From Myxococcus xanthus (GTDB lineage Bacteria; Myxococcota; Myxococcia; Myxococcales; Myxococcaceae), in contig NZ_CP017174.1 in NCBI RefSeq assembly GCF_006402735.1, forward strand, positions 7,234,001-7,298,000: a stretch of DNA of 64,000 nt, in the 5' to 3' direction. Shown here piece by piece: positions 1 to 9,360 of the stretch (position 1 is the stretch's first letter; each line of letters starts with the position of its first letter). The position numbers and the translations under genes were made by a program. Below the pieces are notes generated by a model. The model was not told the DNA's origin and made no database searches. It saw only the letters and a list, made by a program, of their open reading frames with translations.

Positions 1-144
1 CGCCTCGGACTGCTTCGAGCGGGCCTGGAACTTGATGAAGTTCGGGATGGCGATGGCGGCCAGGATGCCGATGATGGCGACCACGATCATGAGCTCGATG
101 AGCGTGAAGCCACGGTTGCGGGGGTTGAATCGCGAGACGCGCAT
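1..144 (-). CDS. pilA: Type IV major pilin PilA (5' part only)
   Basis: The first 48 codons of a type IV pilin are visible; the rest lies beyond the left edge. The protein opens with a short basic leader ([12 protein letters not shown]) followed by the [18 protein letters not shown] segment. The prepilin peptidase would cut after Gly12 and the mature N-terminus would be Phe13, with the conserved Glu at mature position 5. The hydrophobic helix packs in the fibre core. An SD-like GAGGA (complement at 150-154) precedes the ATG. The gene follows pilR in the same direction, with a 186-bp spacer holding a sigma-54 promoter. In Myxococcus these pili drive social gliding motility. Identity is very secure from the leader and position. 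Confidence 0.97.
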   Translation of the reverse strand, partial: MRVSRFNPRNRGFTLIELMIVVAIIGILAAIAIPNFIKFQARSKQSEA

Positions 145-197
145 GGGGGTCCTCAGAGAAGGTTGCAACGGGGGGCACTGCGCCCGCGGATGGGAGT

Positions 198-213
198 AGC
201 ACTACGCATGCCA
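198..213 (-). promoter_or_regulatory. Sigma-54 (-24/-12) promoter of pilA
   Basis: On the minus strand the sequence TGGCATGCGTAGTGCT matches the -24/-12 consensus TGGCACG-N4-TTGCA with exact spacing of the invariant GG and GC. It lies about 54 bp upstream of the pilA ATG and predicts a start near 188. The adjacent pilR encodes a sigma-54 activator, and sigma-54 control of pilA is established for Myxococcus. An imperfect palindrome at 241-261, about 28 bp upstream of the -24 element, is a possible activator site; that part is inference. Confidence 0.85.
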
Positions 214-330
214 ACCCAGGTGCGCACGCCAAGCCCCCCAATTCTCAAGGCTTGGAGAAATCCACTCCGCGAGGATGGGTCCAGGGCTGACAAAATTCGG
301 CAGTGACGCTGACGATAACTGTCGATCAGC

Positions 331-1767
331 CTACGCATCCGAAGCGCTCCCGGGCTCCAAGTCATCCGTCAGCCCATGCTTGGCCAACCGGTAGCGGAAT
401 GAACGGAACGAAAGGCCCAGCAGCTCCGCGGCACGGGTCTTCACGCCCCCGGCCTGCTTCATCGCCGCGACGAGATAGCGCCGCTCGCTGTCGTCGAGAT
501 GCCGCTCCAGGTTGAAGCCCGCCCCCAGCCCTGGCTCGCTGCCCTCCACGGGACGCACGGCGGGGTCTGTATCGCCCCGCACTGCGGGTGGAAGCGTGGA
601 GGGCCCCAGGAGGTCTGAATCCGACAGGGTCGCAGCCCGCTCCACCATGTTCTGCAGCTGCCGCACGTTGCCTGGGAAGGGATAGCGCTCCAATAGCCCC
701 AGTGTCTCGGGGGAGAAACGCAGACCGGGTCGCCCCAACTCCTCCGACATCCTGGACAGGAAGTAGTTCGCCAGCAACGACACGTCGCCGGAACGCTCGC
801 GCAGCGGAGGCAGCTCCAACGTGATGACGTTGAGCCGGTAGAAGAGGTCCTCACGAAACCGTCCGGCCTTTACTTCGGCTTCGAGCCGCCGGTTCGTTGC
901 CGCGATGACACGCGCCTGAAAGGGAATCTCCGCTGCGCTGCCGACCGGCTTCACCTTCCGCTCCTGGAGCACACGAAGCAGCTTCACCTGCGTCGCGAGC
1001 GGCATCTCCCCGACCTCGTCCAACATGACGGTGCCGTCGCCTGCCGCCACCAGGAGGCCAGAACGGTCGGTGGTCGCGCCAGTGAATGCCCCCTTCACAT
1101 GCCCGAAGAGCTCGCTCTCCAGCGTCCCCTCGTTCAACGCCGCGCAGTTGAAGGGCAGGAAGGGACGCGCAGCTCGACTGCCGCGCATATGGATGGCCCG
1201 CGCCACCAGTTCCTTCCCCGTCCCGCTCTCCCCCGTCACCAGCACCGTGCTGCGACCGGAAGCGACCTTCTCCACCAAGGCCCAGACCGCCTGCATACGC
1301 TCGCTCTGTCCCACCGCGCCATCCAGGCCAGGAAACAGCCGCGCCCTGAGCCCACTGTTCTCCTGACGGAGCGTCCGCTTCTCCAGCGCCTTCTGCACCA
1401 GGAGCCGCAACTCCTCGTTGTCGAAGGGCTTGCAGATGTAGTCGTACGCGCCCTCCCGCATCGCCTCGACCGCTGCCGCGGGCGTGCCATAGGCGGTGAT
1501 GAGCACCACCTCGGGAGACGCCGGCCGGGCCCGAGCCGCCCGCAGGACGTCGAGGCCACTGCCGGTGCCCAGCTTCAAGTCGGAGATGACCAGGTCCACC
1601 CCATCCAGGACCAGCACATCACATGCGGCCTTCACACCGGCCACACTCGTCACCGCGTACCCTTCCCGCTGCAGCAGCAGTTCGAGGTACTCACGCATGG
1701 ACAGCTCGTCATCGACCACGAGGATGTGGCCGCGCGACCCCAGGTCCCCTCCCTGTGCGGATGTCAC
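331..1767 (-). CDS. pilR: Sigma-54-dependent response regulator PilR
   Basis: An NtrC-family regulator of 478 residues. The receiver domain (about 14-130) has the acidic pair VVDD at 17-20 and the phospho-acceptor Asp63 (VISDLKLG). The AAA+ domain has Walker A GESGTGKE at 179-186, the sigma-54 contact loop GAFTGA at 226-231 and Walker B VMLDEVGE near 247-254. A Fis-type helix-turn-helix closes the protein (RAAELLGLSFRSFRYRL). All catalytic signatures are intact. The ATG overlaps the pilS stop (ATGA), so the sensor and regulator are translationally coupled. The expected target is the sigma-54 promoter of pilA immediately downstream. Assignment is very secure from domains and context. Confidence 0.96.
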   Translation of the reverse strand: MTSAQGGDLGSRGHILVVDDELSMREYLELLLQREGYAVTSVAGVKAACDVLVLDGVDLVISDLKLGTGSGLDVLRAARARPASPEVVLITAYGTPAAAVEAMREGAYDYICKPFDNEELRLLVQKALEKRTLRQENSGLRARLFPGLDGAVGQSERMQAVWALVEKVASGRSTVLVTGESGTGKELVARAIHMRGSRAARPFLPFNCAALNEGTLESELFGHVKGAFTGATTDRSGLLVAAGDGTVMLDEVGEMPLATQVKLLRVLQERKVKPVGSAAEIPFQARVIAATNRRLEAEVKAGRFREDLFYRLNVITLELPPLRERSGDVSLLANYFLSRMSEELGRPGLRFSPETLGLLERYPFPGNVRQLQNMVERAATLSDSDLLGPSTLPPAVRGDTDPAVRPVEGSEPGLGAGFNLERHLDDSERRYLVAAMKQAGGVKTRAAELLGLSFRSFRYRLAKHGLTDDLEPGSASDA

Positions 1768-3350
1768 AGCGGCAACCCCACCACGAACTCGGTGCCCTCA
1801 TCTCGGTTCGAGCGCACCCTGATGGAGCCGCCGTGGGCCCGGATGATGGAGTGCGCGGTGGACAACCCCAGCCCCGTGCCGCCATCGCGTGTGGTGAAGA
1901 ACGGCTCGAACAAGTGCCCCATCATCTCCTCCGTGATGCTCCCCCCCGAGTCCCAGATGCGGATTCTCGCCTCATTCTCGCTCCGAGTCAGCGCGACCTT
2001 CACCTCACCGCGCGGGCCTGCGGCCAGGAACCCGTTGCGCACGAGGTTGATGAGCACCTGCCGCAGCTGATCCGGGTCAACCGAGACCGGGAGGGGCTCG
2101 GGCGCGGTGACTTCGACCCGCACGTCACGTGCCAGTGGATCCACCCGGAGCATGTCCATGGTTTCCGTCACGAGCGAGGCAAGCGGAACCCTCCGCAAGC
2201 TGGGCACCGGGGGACGAGCAAAGCGCAGGAAATCCTCGACGAGCCGTGCCAGACGATCCGACTCGCGCATCAAGATGTTGGTGAGCTTCTGGGCCACGTC
2301 ATCCCGTGCATCCTGCGCCAGCAACTGCGCCGAGCCGCGCATGGACGCCAGCGGGTTGCGCAGTTCGTGCGCCAGCTGCGCAGAGAGTGCGCCCAGGCTG
2401 GCGAGCCGATCGGCCCTCTTCAGGTCATCCTCCATCCGGCGGAGCTGGGTGAGGTCCTGGAAGACCATGAGCAAGGCCCCGGGCTCACCCTCCAGTGGCG
2501 TTACCGACAGCCCCAGGATGCGCCGTTTCGCGCCCTTTCCCACCACCAATTCACTGCGAGGAGATCGAGGCGCCAGGACCGAAACGCCAGGAAGAAGCGC
2601 TTCGACTTCGACGCCAGCGACCTGCGTGGGGTCGACCTGGAGGATTCCGCAACCGGCGGGATTGACATACGTCACGCGGCGCCGCGCATCACACGTCGCC
2701 AGCCCCGAGGGCATGGAGGAGAGAATCTGCTGTTGAAGCCGCCCCAACCGCTGGAGGTCCGCCTCGCGAGCAGACAGGGCACCACCTGTCGCGGAGAGCT
2801 GACGTGAGAGATAACCCGACAGCACAGCGATGAGGCCCAGGGCCAGGGAGTTGCTGCCCAGGACGAAGAGCACCCGCGTGGGCGGAATCAGCCCACCAGA
2901 CTCGCCGTCCAGGAGTCGTGAGCCCATGACCAAGGCCCCGAAACACAGGGCAGACGCAGCAGCAGCCCAGAGCGCGCCTCGGCGGTCCAGGACGACCGAC
3001 GCGCCGATGACGGCCAGGCTATAGAGAAACGTCAGGGGCGAGTCAGAGCCACCGCTGAGGTACACGAGGCCGGTGGCGATGACGACGTCGCCCACGACCT
3101 GCACCCAGGCGTCCCCGAGCCCCCCCTGCCCCTTGCGCAGCCGCAGCCCCACCACCACCGTCGACACGTACGCGATGATGATGACCGCGAGCGACAGGGT
3201 GTCCGCGTGATTCAGCTCCTGGGAAGGCTGAAGGAGAAGCCGCGCCAGGGTGATGACGAGCGAGAGGCTCGCGGCAACCGTGCGGAACAACACCAACCAC
3301 ACGAGCCGTGAACGAAAAGCGCCCCTCTCCAAAGGGCGCGATCCCGCCAC
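1764..3350 (-). CDS. pilS: Membrane sensor histidine kinase PilS
   Basis: A histidine kinase with about six N-terminal membrane segments (roughly residues 15-180), a PAS-like domain (about 200-305), a HisKA domain with the H-box LGALSAQLAHELRNPLASMR (phospho-His about 328), an N-box LRQVLINLVRNG and a G2 box GGTGLGLSTAHS. It would phosphorylate PilR and tune pilin transcription. I chose the GTG at 3350, 7 bp after the pilC stop, because the open frame otherwise runs back inside pilC. The SD there is weak, and TTG at 3332 is an alternative. The 3' end overlaps pilR by 4 bp. Function is secure; the exact start is not. Confidence 0.92.
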   Translation of the reverse strand: MAGSRPLERGAFRSRLVWLVLFRTVAASLSLVITLARLLLQPSQELNHADTLSLAVIIIAYVSTVVVGLRLRKGQGGLGDAWVQVVGDVVIATGLVYLSGGSDSPLTFLYSLAVIGASVVLDRRGALWAAAASALCFGALVMGSRLLDGESGGLIPPTRVLFVLGSNSLALGLIAVLSGYLSRQLSATGGALSAREADLQRLGRLQQQILSSMPSGLATCDARRRVTYVNPAGCGILQVDPTQVAGVEVEALLPGVSVLAPRSPRSELVVGKGAKRRILGLSVTPLEGEPGALLMVFQDLTQLRRMEDDLKRADRLASLGALSAQLAHELRNPLASMRGSAQLLAQDARDDVAQKLTNILMRESDRLARLVEDFLRFARPPVPSLRRVPLASLVTETMDMLRVDPLARDVRVEVTAPEPLPVSVDPDQLRQVLINLVRNGFLAAGPRGEVKVALTRSENEARIRIWDSGGSITEEMMGHLFEPFFTTRDGGTGLGLSTAHSIIRAHGGSIRVRSNRDEGTEFVVGLPL

Positions 3351-3357
3351 GACAGAC

Positions 3358-4611
3358 CTACTGGATGGCGCCGGCAAGCGAGAAGATCGGCAGGTACATG
3401 CCGATGAGGAAGCCACCGACCACGCCGCCGAGGAACACCATCAGCACCGGCTCAATCATCGCCGTGAGGCTGTTGATGGCCGCGTCCACTTCGTCATCGT
3501 AAAAGTCGGCGATCTTGTTGAGCATGGTGTCCATGGCGCCCGTCGCCTCACCCACGCCGATCATCTGCACCACCATCGACGGGAACACCTTCGTCTCGGC
3601 CAGGGGGCCCGCGATGTTCTTGCCCTCGGCGATCTTCCCGCGAACGTAGATGATGGCGTCTTCCACCGTGCGGTTACCGGCCGTCTTCGCGGTGACGTCC
3701 AGCGCGTCCAGGATGGGCACGCCCGAGGAGATCATGGTGCCCAGCGTGCGGGTGAACCGGGCCACGGCCACCTTGCGAAGCACGGGTCCGAAAACGGGCA
3801 TGAAGAGGAACACCTTGTCCCAGAACTTCCGGCCCCGCGGTTGGCGGTAGCTCCACGAGAACGCCATCACCAACGCGGTGATGGAGCCCGCCACATGGAA
3901 GAAGTACTCCTGCGCCATGTGCGAGAAGTTCACGATCATCTGCGTCGGCCCCGGCAGCTCCGAGCCGAAGTCCGCGAACATCTTCTCGAAGACCGGCGTC
4001 ACCTTCAGCAGAAGCACCGCCGTCACGCCGATGGCAACCAGGATGACGATGATCGGGTAGGTCATCGCGCTCTTGACCTTGGACTTGAGCTTCTCGTTCT
4101 TCTCCCGGTACGCCGCGAGCCGGTTGAGAATGGCGTCGAGGATACCGCCCACCTCACCTGCCGCGCAGAGCTGGACGTAGAGTTCGTCGAAGACCTTGGG
4201 GTGCTCCTTCAGCGCGTCCGCGAAGGTGCTGCCCTGCTCCACCTTGCCCTTGATGGCGAACAGCACCTTCTTGAAGGAAGGGTTGTCCATCTGGCTCGCA
4301 AGGATGTCGAGGCACTGCACCAGCGGGAGGCCGGCGTCGATCATCGTGGCGAACTGACGGGTGAAGATGAGGATGTCCTTGCCTTCGACACCGCCAAAGC
4401 CGGGGATCGTGATGTCCCCGTCCAGCATGCTCTTCTTGCGCACCTTGACGGGGTTCAGCCCGAGGGACTTGAGGCGCGCGTTGACGGCCTCGACGTCCAT
4501 CGCCTCCATCTCACCCTTTTTCGACTCCCCGCTCTTGGTCTTCGCCTCCCAGAGGAACTGGGCGGTGGCCTTCTTGGGAGTTGATGCCGACTTCACTGCT
4601 GGGGCTGCCAT
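3358..4611 (-). CDS. pilC: Type IV pilus inner-membrane platform protein PilC
   Basis: 417 residues, the usual PilC/GspF length. Two T2SSF repeats are visible, the first around 120-245 (TRQFATMIDAGLPLVQCLDIL) and the second around 320-415 (ARFTRTLGTMISSGVPILDAL), each followed by a hydrophobic segment. A basic cytoplasmic N-terminus (about 15-75) carries the region that docks on the motor ATPases. PilC couples PilB and PilT action to pilin insertion and removal at the base of the fibre. A clear GGAGG lies 8 nt before the ATG. It sits between pilT and pilS in the same orientation, with 57 bp to pilT. Confidence 0.96.
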   Translation of the reverse strand: MAAPAVKSASTPKKATAQFLWEAKTKSGESKKGEMEAMDVEAVNARLKSLGLNPVKVRKKSMLDGDITIPGFGGVEGKDILIFTRQFATMIDAGLPLVQCLDILASQMDNPSFKKVLFAIKGKVEQGSTFADALKEHPKVFDELYVQLCAAGEVGGILDAILNRLAAYREKNEKLKSKVKSAMTYPIIVILVAIGVTAVLLLKVTPVFEKMFADFGSELPGPTQMIVNFSHMAQEYFFHVAGSITALVMAFSWSYRQPRGRKFWDKVFLFMPVFGPVLRKVAVARFTRTLGTMISSGVPILDALDVTAKTAGNRTVEDAIIYVRGKIAEGKNIAGPLAETKVFPSMVVQMIGVGEATGAMDTMLNKIADFYDDEVDAAINSLTAMIEPVLMVFLGGVVGGFLIGMYLPIFSLAGAIQ

Positions 4612-4668
4612 GAGCTGGACCTCCGCGGGTGCCGCGCCACTCTAACCGCTGATCTCTAAATCCCGGAA

Positions 4669-5787
4669 CTAACGACCACCCGCTCCCCCGCCTGGTCGCT
4701 GCATCCCGGGCAGGGCCCCGCCGCCGCCCGTGGCCAGGATGTTGCGCAGCTCCTCCGCGTCGCTAGAGCGCCCGAAGGCCTCGTCCTGGGTGATGAGCCG
4801 CCGCAGCAGCAGCGCCGCCAGAGCCTGGTTGAAGGTCTGCATGCCGAACTTCGCCTGGCCGACCTGCATGGACGAGTAGATCTGGTGGACCTTGTCCTCG
4901 CGGATGAGGTTCCGGATTGCGGGGTTGGGCACCATCACCTCCAGCGCCAGGATGCGGCCAGGGCCGCCCGCCTTCGCGACCAGCGCCTGGCTCATCACGC
5001 CTTCCAGCACGAAGGACATCTGCGCGCGGACCTGCGGCTGCTGGTACGGCGGGAACACGTCCAGCACGCGGTTGATGGTCTGCACCGCGCTATTGGTGTG
5101 TAGCGTCGCGTAGCAGATGTGACCCGTCTCGGCGATGGTGAGCGCCGCCTCAATCGTCTCCAGGTCGCGAAGCTCACCGACGAGCACGATGTCCGGGTCC
5201 TGGCGGAGGATGTACTTGAGGGCCGTCTTGAAGTTCCGCGTGTCCGCTCCCACCTCGCGCTGATTCACGAGGCAGTTCTTGTGCGGGTGCAGGTACTCGA
5301 TGGGGTCCTCGATGGTCATGATGTGCTCATGACGCTCGGTGTTGATCTTGTCGATCATCGAGGCCAGCGTGGTGGACTTGCCTGAACCCGTGGGGCCCGT
5401 CACCAGGATGAGCCCGCGCGGCTTCTTCACCAGCTCCGCCACCACCGGCGGTAGCCCCAGCTCCTGGAACGTCAGAATCTTGAAGGGAATGGTCCGGAAC
5501 GCCGCGGCGACCGCGCCACGCTGCATGAAGATGTTGGCGCGGAAGCGCGACAGGCCCTTCACACCGAAGGACAAGTCCAGCTCGTTCTCCTCCTCGAACT
5601 TGTGCTTCTGGGCGTCCGTGAGGATGGAGTAGCAGAGCTGCTTCGTCTCCACCGGGGTCAGCGGCGCCGTCTTCAAGGGAACGAGCTCGCCGTCGACGCG
5701 AAGCTGCGGCGGAGAGCCGGTGGTGACGTGGAGGTCGGAAGCGCCCTTCTCGACCATCGCCTTGAGGAGCTGGTGCAGGTTGGCCAC
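4669..5787 (-). CDS. pilT: Pilus retraction ATPase PilT
   Basis: 372 residues of a secretion ATPase without the long N-terminal domain of PilB. Walker A is GPTGSGKST (131-139), the Asp and His boxes are present, and the PilT-specific AIRNLIRE motif occurs near the C-terminus. The tail after about 350 is Gly-rich and disordered. PilT forms the hexamer that depolymerises pili and powers twitching, which is S-motility in Myxococcus. It lies between pilB (43 bp spacer) and pilC. Confidence 0.97.
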   Translation of the reverse strand: MANLHQLLKAMVEKGASDLHVTTGSPPQLRVDGELVPLKTAPLTPVETKQLCYSILTDAQKHKFEEENELDLSFGVKGLSRFRANIFMQRGAVAAAFRTIPFKILTFQELGLPPVVAELVKKPRGLILVTGPTGSGKSTTLASMIDKINTERHEHIMTIEDPIEYLHPHKNCLVNQREVGADTRNFKTALKYILRQDPDIVLVGELRDLETIEAALTIAETGHICYATLHTNSAVQTINRVLDVFPPYQQPQVRAQMSFVLEGVMSQALVAKAGGPGRILALEVMVPNPAIRNLIREDKVHQIYSSMQVGQAKFGMQTFNQALAALLLRRLITQDEAFGRSSDAEELRNILATGGGGALPGMQRPGGGAGGR

Positions 5788-5830
5788 GGGGGGATGTCCT
5801 TCGGGGGGAGTGCGGTGGGAGGGAGGTTGA

Positions 5831-7531
5831 CTAGAAGCGGTCCGGGGCGGTGTTTCCCACCACCTCTTCCAACGTGGTGGCGCCGTCCATCATCTTGCGA
5901 AGACCGCTCATGCGCAGGCTGCTCATGCCCAGGCGGATGGCCTCCTGCTTCAGCTCCGCGGCGGAGGCGCCGTTGATGACCAGTTCCTTGAGGCCGTCCC
6001 AAAAGGGCATGACCTCGTAGATGGCCACGCGGCCCCGGTAACCACGGTCGTTGCAGTCGCGGCAGCCGACCTTCTCGTACATCGTGAAGGTGCCAATCTT
6101 GTCCGGCGGAACACCGGCGTCGATGAGCGCCTGCTCGTCCACGTTCTCCGCCGGCTTCTTGCACGCCGGGCACAGACGGCGCGCCAGACGCTGGGCGAGG
6201 ATGAGGTTGAGCGACGCCGTCACGAGGAACGGCTCGATGCCCATGTTGAGCAAACGGCTCACCGTACCCGGGGCATCGTTGGTGTGCAGCGTGGAGAGCA
6301 CCAGGTGGCCCGTGAGCGCCGCCTTCACGCCGATTTCCGCCGTCTCGAAGTCACGGATCTCACCAATCATGATGATGTCCGGGTCCTGGCGAAGGAAGGA
6401 GCGCAGCGCCGCGGCGAAGTTCAGGCCGATGTCGTCATGCATCTGCACCTGGTTGATGCCGGCGAAGTTGAACTCGACCGGGTCCTCCGCGGTGCAGATG
6501 TTGGTGTCCAGGCCGTTGAGGCTGGAGAGCGCCGAGTACAGCGTCGTCGTCTTGCCCGAGCCCGTGGGGCCCGTCACCAGCACCATGCCGTAGGGACGGT
6601 CGATGGCCTCCTTGAACCAGGCCAGCGGCTGCGCGTCGAAGCCCAGCTTCGTCATGTCGAGCTGGAGGTTGCTCTTGTCGAGCAGACGCATCACGACCTT
6701 CTCGCCGAAGAGCGTGGGACACACGCTCACGCGGAAGTCCATCTCCTTGCCGCCGCCCATCTTGATCTTGATGCGGCCGTCCTGCGGAAGGCGCCGCTCG
6801 GAGATGTCCAGCGAGGCCATGATCTTCAGACGCGACGTAATCGCATTGCGCAGCTTCATCGGCGGGCGCATCACCTCGTACATCACGCCGTCGATGCGGA
6901 AGCGGACCCGGAAGTCCTTCTCGTACGGCTCGACGTGGATGTCGGACGCGCGCTTCTTGATGGCGTCCATGAGGATGAGGTTCACCAGCTTGACCACGGG
7001 CGCGTCATCCGCGGCCTTGGCCATCTCATCGATGTTCTCCGTCTCCTCCTTGGTGACCTCGATGTCGTCACCGACGTCGCCGACGATGTCCTCCAGCGAC
7101 GGGCCCTTCTCCGCGTAGTAACGCTCGATGGCCTCGCGGATGGAGACCTCGGAGGCGACCACCGTCTCGATGTTGTAGCCGGTGAGGAACTTCAGGTCGT
7201 CCACGGCGAAGATGTTGGACGGGTCGCACATGGCCACGATGAGCGACGGGCCCGCGCGGTTGACGGGCACCACCAGGTGCTTCTCCGCCACTTCCTTCGG
7301 CACCAGCTTGATGATGTCCGGCTCGACGTCGAAGTCCTTCAGGTTGATGGCCGGCACGCCGTACTGCTTGGAGAGGAAGTCGGTCAGCTTCGACTCCTCG
7401 ATGGCGCCCGTCTTGACGAGCGCGGTGCCGATGCGCGTGCCGTTCTTCTGCTGCTCTTCCTGGGCCTTGCGCAGCTGCTGCACGGAGATGAGGTTCTCGC
7501 GAACCAGCAGTTCACCGAGTCGACCGGACAT
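5831..7531 (-). CDS. pilB: Pilus extension ATPase PilB
   Basis: 566 residues from the chosen ATG (MSGRLGELLV), preceded by GGAAGAGG; a longer open frame to 7633 lacks such support. The N-terminal T2SSE_N-like region (1-150) is followed by the ATPase core with Walker A GPTGSGKTT (321-329), an Asp box and a His box. Four cysteines at 454, 457, 490 and 493 (CPAC and CRDC) form the zinc knuckle typical of PilB/GspE. It powers pilin polymerisation. The N-terminal region resembles the MshEN fold, which in other PilB proteins binds c-di-GMP; that is family knowledge, not shown here. First gene of the pil run after a leader of about 200 bp. Confidence 0.97.
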   Translation of the reverse strand: MSGRLGELLVRENLISVQQLRKAQEEQQKNGTRIGTALVKTGAIEESKLTDFLSKQYGVPAINLKDFDVEPDIIKLVPKEVAEKHLVVPVNRAGPSLIVAMCDPSNIFAVDDLKFLTGYNIETVVASEVSIREAIERYYAEKGPSLEDIVGDVGDDIEVTKEETENIDEMAKAADDAPVVKLVNLILMDAIKKRASDIHVEPYEKDFRVRFRIDGVMYEVMRPPMKLRNAITSRLKIMASLDISERRLPQDGRIKIKMGGGKEMDFRVSVCPTLFGEKVVMRLLDKSNLQLDMTKLGFDAQPLAWFKEAIDRPYGMVLVTGPTGSGKTTTLYSALSSLNGLDTNICTAEDPVEFNFAGINQVQMHDDIGLNFAAALRSFLRQDPDIIMIGEIRDFETAEIGVKAALTGHLVLSTLHTNDAPGTVSRLLNMGIEPFLVTASLNLILAQRLARRLCPACKKPAENVDEQALIDAGVPPDKIGTFTMYEKVGCRDCNDRGYRGRVAIYEVMPFWDGLKELVINGASAAELKQEAIRLGMSSLRMSGLRKMMDGATTLEEVVGNTAPDRF

Positions 7532-7550
7532 TCGTTGATGCCTCTTCCTT

Positions 7551-7579
7551 GAAGAAGAAAGAAGCGGGCGGGGGCCCGC
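7551..7579 (-). terminator. Hairpin between ribF and pilB
   Basis: Read on the minus strand, GCGGGC and GCCCGC form a perfect 6-bp stem around a 4-nt C loop (7564-7579), followed by a pyrimidine-rich TTCTTTCTTCTTC tract. It lies after ribF and about 30 bp before the pilB ATG, so it may end ribF transcripts or attenuate reading into pilB. Confidence 0.5.
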
Positions 7580-7735
7580 CTCCGAGCTCAAAGACGCTGG
7601 AGCGGTGCCCGGGTGATCCACACCCCATGGCACGGTTCCTGATTGCGAATTAGAGGGGAGCGGCGCGCGCGCGTCAAGGCGCCCTCGCCTGCTCCCCTGC
7701 TGTCACAAACCGTTGAACGGACACGGGAAAATTGC

Positions 7736-8662
7736 TCAGCTCTCCTCGCGCGCAATCACGGCGCGCGCGGCCTCCACGTCACGCTTGATCTGCCCCGTCA
7801 GCTCCACCACCGAACCGAACCGCTGCTCGGGGCGCAGGCGGTCGAGGAACTGCACGCGCAGCTCCTTGCCGTACAGGTCGCCGGTGAAGTCGAGCAGGTG
7901 CGCTTCGATCGTCACCTCCGTGCCGCCAAAGGTGGGCTTCACACCGATGTTCGCTGCACCGCCATGCCAGGTGCCTTTTGACTCGCCCGGCAGCTGGACG
8001 CGGATGGCATAGACGCCCGGTGCGGGGCGCAGCTCGTTCTGCGTGTCCACGTTCGCGGTGGGGAACCCGATGCCCCGCCCCCGCCCTGCGCCCGTCACCA
8101 CCGTGCCGTCCAGGTCGAAGGGACGGCCCAGCAGTCGCCGCGCCGCGGACACGCGCCCCTCCAGGATGTACTCGCGCACACGTGATGACGACGCCACCAC
8201 GCCATCCACCGTGACGGGCGGAACCACGTGCACCGTCGCCCCGCGCCGGGCTGCCGCCTCGCGCAGCGTCTCCACGGTGCCGCGCCGGGCAGCGCCGTAG
8301 GTGAAGTCGCTGCCCACCACGACGTGCGCGACGCCGAGCACGTCGAAGAGCGCGGCCTCGAAGTCCGCGGGCGGCGTGCGCGCGTATTCGCGCGAGAAGG
8401 GCTGCACCACCGCCGCGTCCAGTCCGCACTCCTCGAACAGCTCCAGCTTGCGCGGCAGCAGCGTGATGAGCTTCGGCGCCAGCTCCGGCTGGAGCACCTT
8501 GCCCGGGTGGGGATTGAAGGTGAAGGCAGCGGCCCGCCCGTGACGACGCGCCTCCGCGAAGAGGGCCTGATGGCCCACGTGCACACCGTCGAAGTTGCCC
8601 AGCGCGAGTGCCTGTCCGGCCAGCGCCCGGCCCGCGTCCGCCACCGCAGGGAAGACCTTCAT
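7736..8662 (-). CDS. ribF: Bifunctional riboflavin kinase / FAD synthetase
   Basis: 308 residues, the normal RibF length. The N-terminal FAD synthetase (adenylyltransferase) half has LGNFDGVHVGHQALF with the HxGH nucleotidyltransferase motif. The C-terminal riboflavin kinase half has the signature GRGRGIGFPTANVD with the PTAN motif. Together they convert riboflavin to FMN and FAD. GGGAG stands 4 nt before the ATG, and the homology begins with MKVFPAVADAG, so the longer open frame into trmB is rejected. It is divergent from trmB with 75 bp between the starts. Confidence 0.95.
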   Translation of the reverse strand: MKVFPAVADAGRALAGQALALGNFDGVHVGHQALFAEARRHGRAAAFTFNPHPGKVLQPELAPKLITLLPRKLELFEECGLDAAVVQPFSREYARTPPADFEAALFDVLGVAHVVVGSDFTYGAARRGTVETLREAAARRGATVHVVPPVTVDGVVASSSRVREYILEGRVSAARRLLGRPFDLDGTVVTGAGRGRGIGFPTANVDTQNELRPAPGVYAIRVQLPGESKGTWHGGAANIGVKPTFGGTEVTIEAHLLDFTGDLYGKELRVQFLDRLRPEQRFGSVVELTGQIKRDVEAARAVIAREES

Positions 8663-8737
8663 GGGCTCCCGTATACTCCAGGCCTCGCGTTTTTCCCTGG
8701 CCAAACCCGTCGCCGCCGTGGTTGGTGGCGCCCGCCC

Positions 8738-9358
8738 ATGTCCCGTCCTCGCCTGCTCCCCGAGCCCGTCGGCCTCAAGTTCGTCACCCAGGAGACCCCG
8801 CCGGACTGGGACGCCGAATTCGGCTTCAGCGGACCGCTCGAGCTGGAAATCGGCTCCGGCGCGGGCGGCCACGCCCTGGAGTACTGCCGCCGTCACCCCG
8901 AGGTGCGCTTCGTCGCCTTCGAGTGGCGCAAGAAATACGCGCGCGACACCCAGGACCGCGCGGACAAGGCGGGCCTGCGCAACCTGCGCGTCGTCGAATC
9001 CGACGCCCGCTTCATCGTGCCCCGCATCTTCGCACCCGGCTCGCTCGCCGCCATCCACCTCCAGTTCCCCGACCCCTGGTGGAAGCGCTCCCACGCCAAG
9101 CGCGCCGTGATTCAGCCCGCGTTCGCCGAGCTGCTGTACGGCAAGCTCGCACCGGGCGGCCTCTTCGACATGCGCACCGACGTCCAGGACCGCGGCGTGA
9201 CGATGCTCGCCATCCTGGAATCCGCCGGTTTCAAGAACCCCCTGGGTTCAGGTGTTTTCCATCCCTATGACCCAGAGGAAGTGCCCTCCACGAGGGAGCG
9301 CCGCTACCTGGCCAGCGGTGAGCCCGTGTATCGGGCGCGGCTATTGAAGCCTGCCTGA
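8738..9358 (+). CDS. trmB: tRNA (guanine-46-N7)-methyltransferase TrmB
   Basis: 206 residues of a class I SAM methyltransferase. Motif I is LEIGSGAGGHALEY (about 31-44). The family signature HLQFPDPWWKRSHAKRAV is present, and TD and ERR motifs follow near the C-terminus (DMRTDVQD, STRERRY). The enzyme makes m7G46 in the variable loop of tRNAs. The ATG was chosen because homology starts there and the upstream frame runs antisense to ribF. No strong SD is seen. Confidence 0.94.
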   Translation: MSRPRLLPEPVGLKFVTQETPPDWDAEFGFSGPLELEIGSGAGGHALEYCRRHPEVRFVAFEWRKKYARDTQDRADKAGLRNLRVVESDARFIVPRIFAPGSLAAIHLQFPDPWWKRSHAKRAVIQPAFAELLYGKLAPGGLFDMRTDVQDRGVTMLAILESAGFKNPLGSGVFHPYDPEEVPSTRERRYLASGEPVYRARLLKPA

Positions 9359-9360
9359 CG

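Noticed and set aside
7532-7633. N-terminal extension of PilB to 7633
   Set aside because: GGAAGAGG and family homology place the start at 7531; the extension is low-complexity.
8671-8677. GTATAC as a shared promoter of ribF and trmB
   Set aside because: The match is palindromic but has no convincing -35 on either strand.
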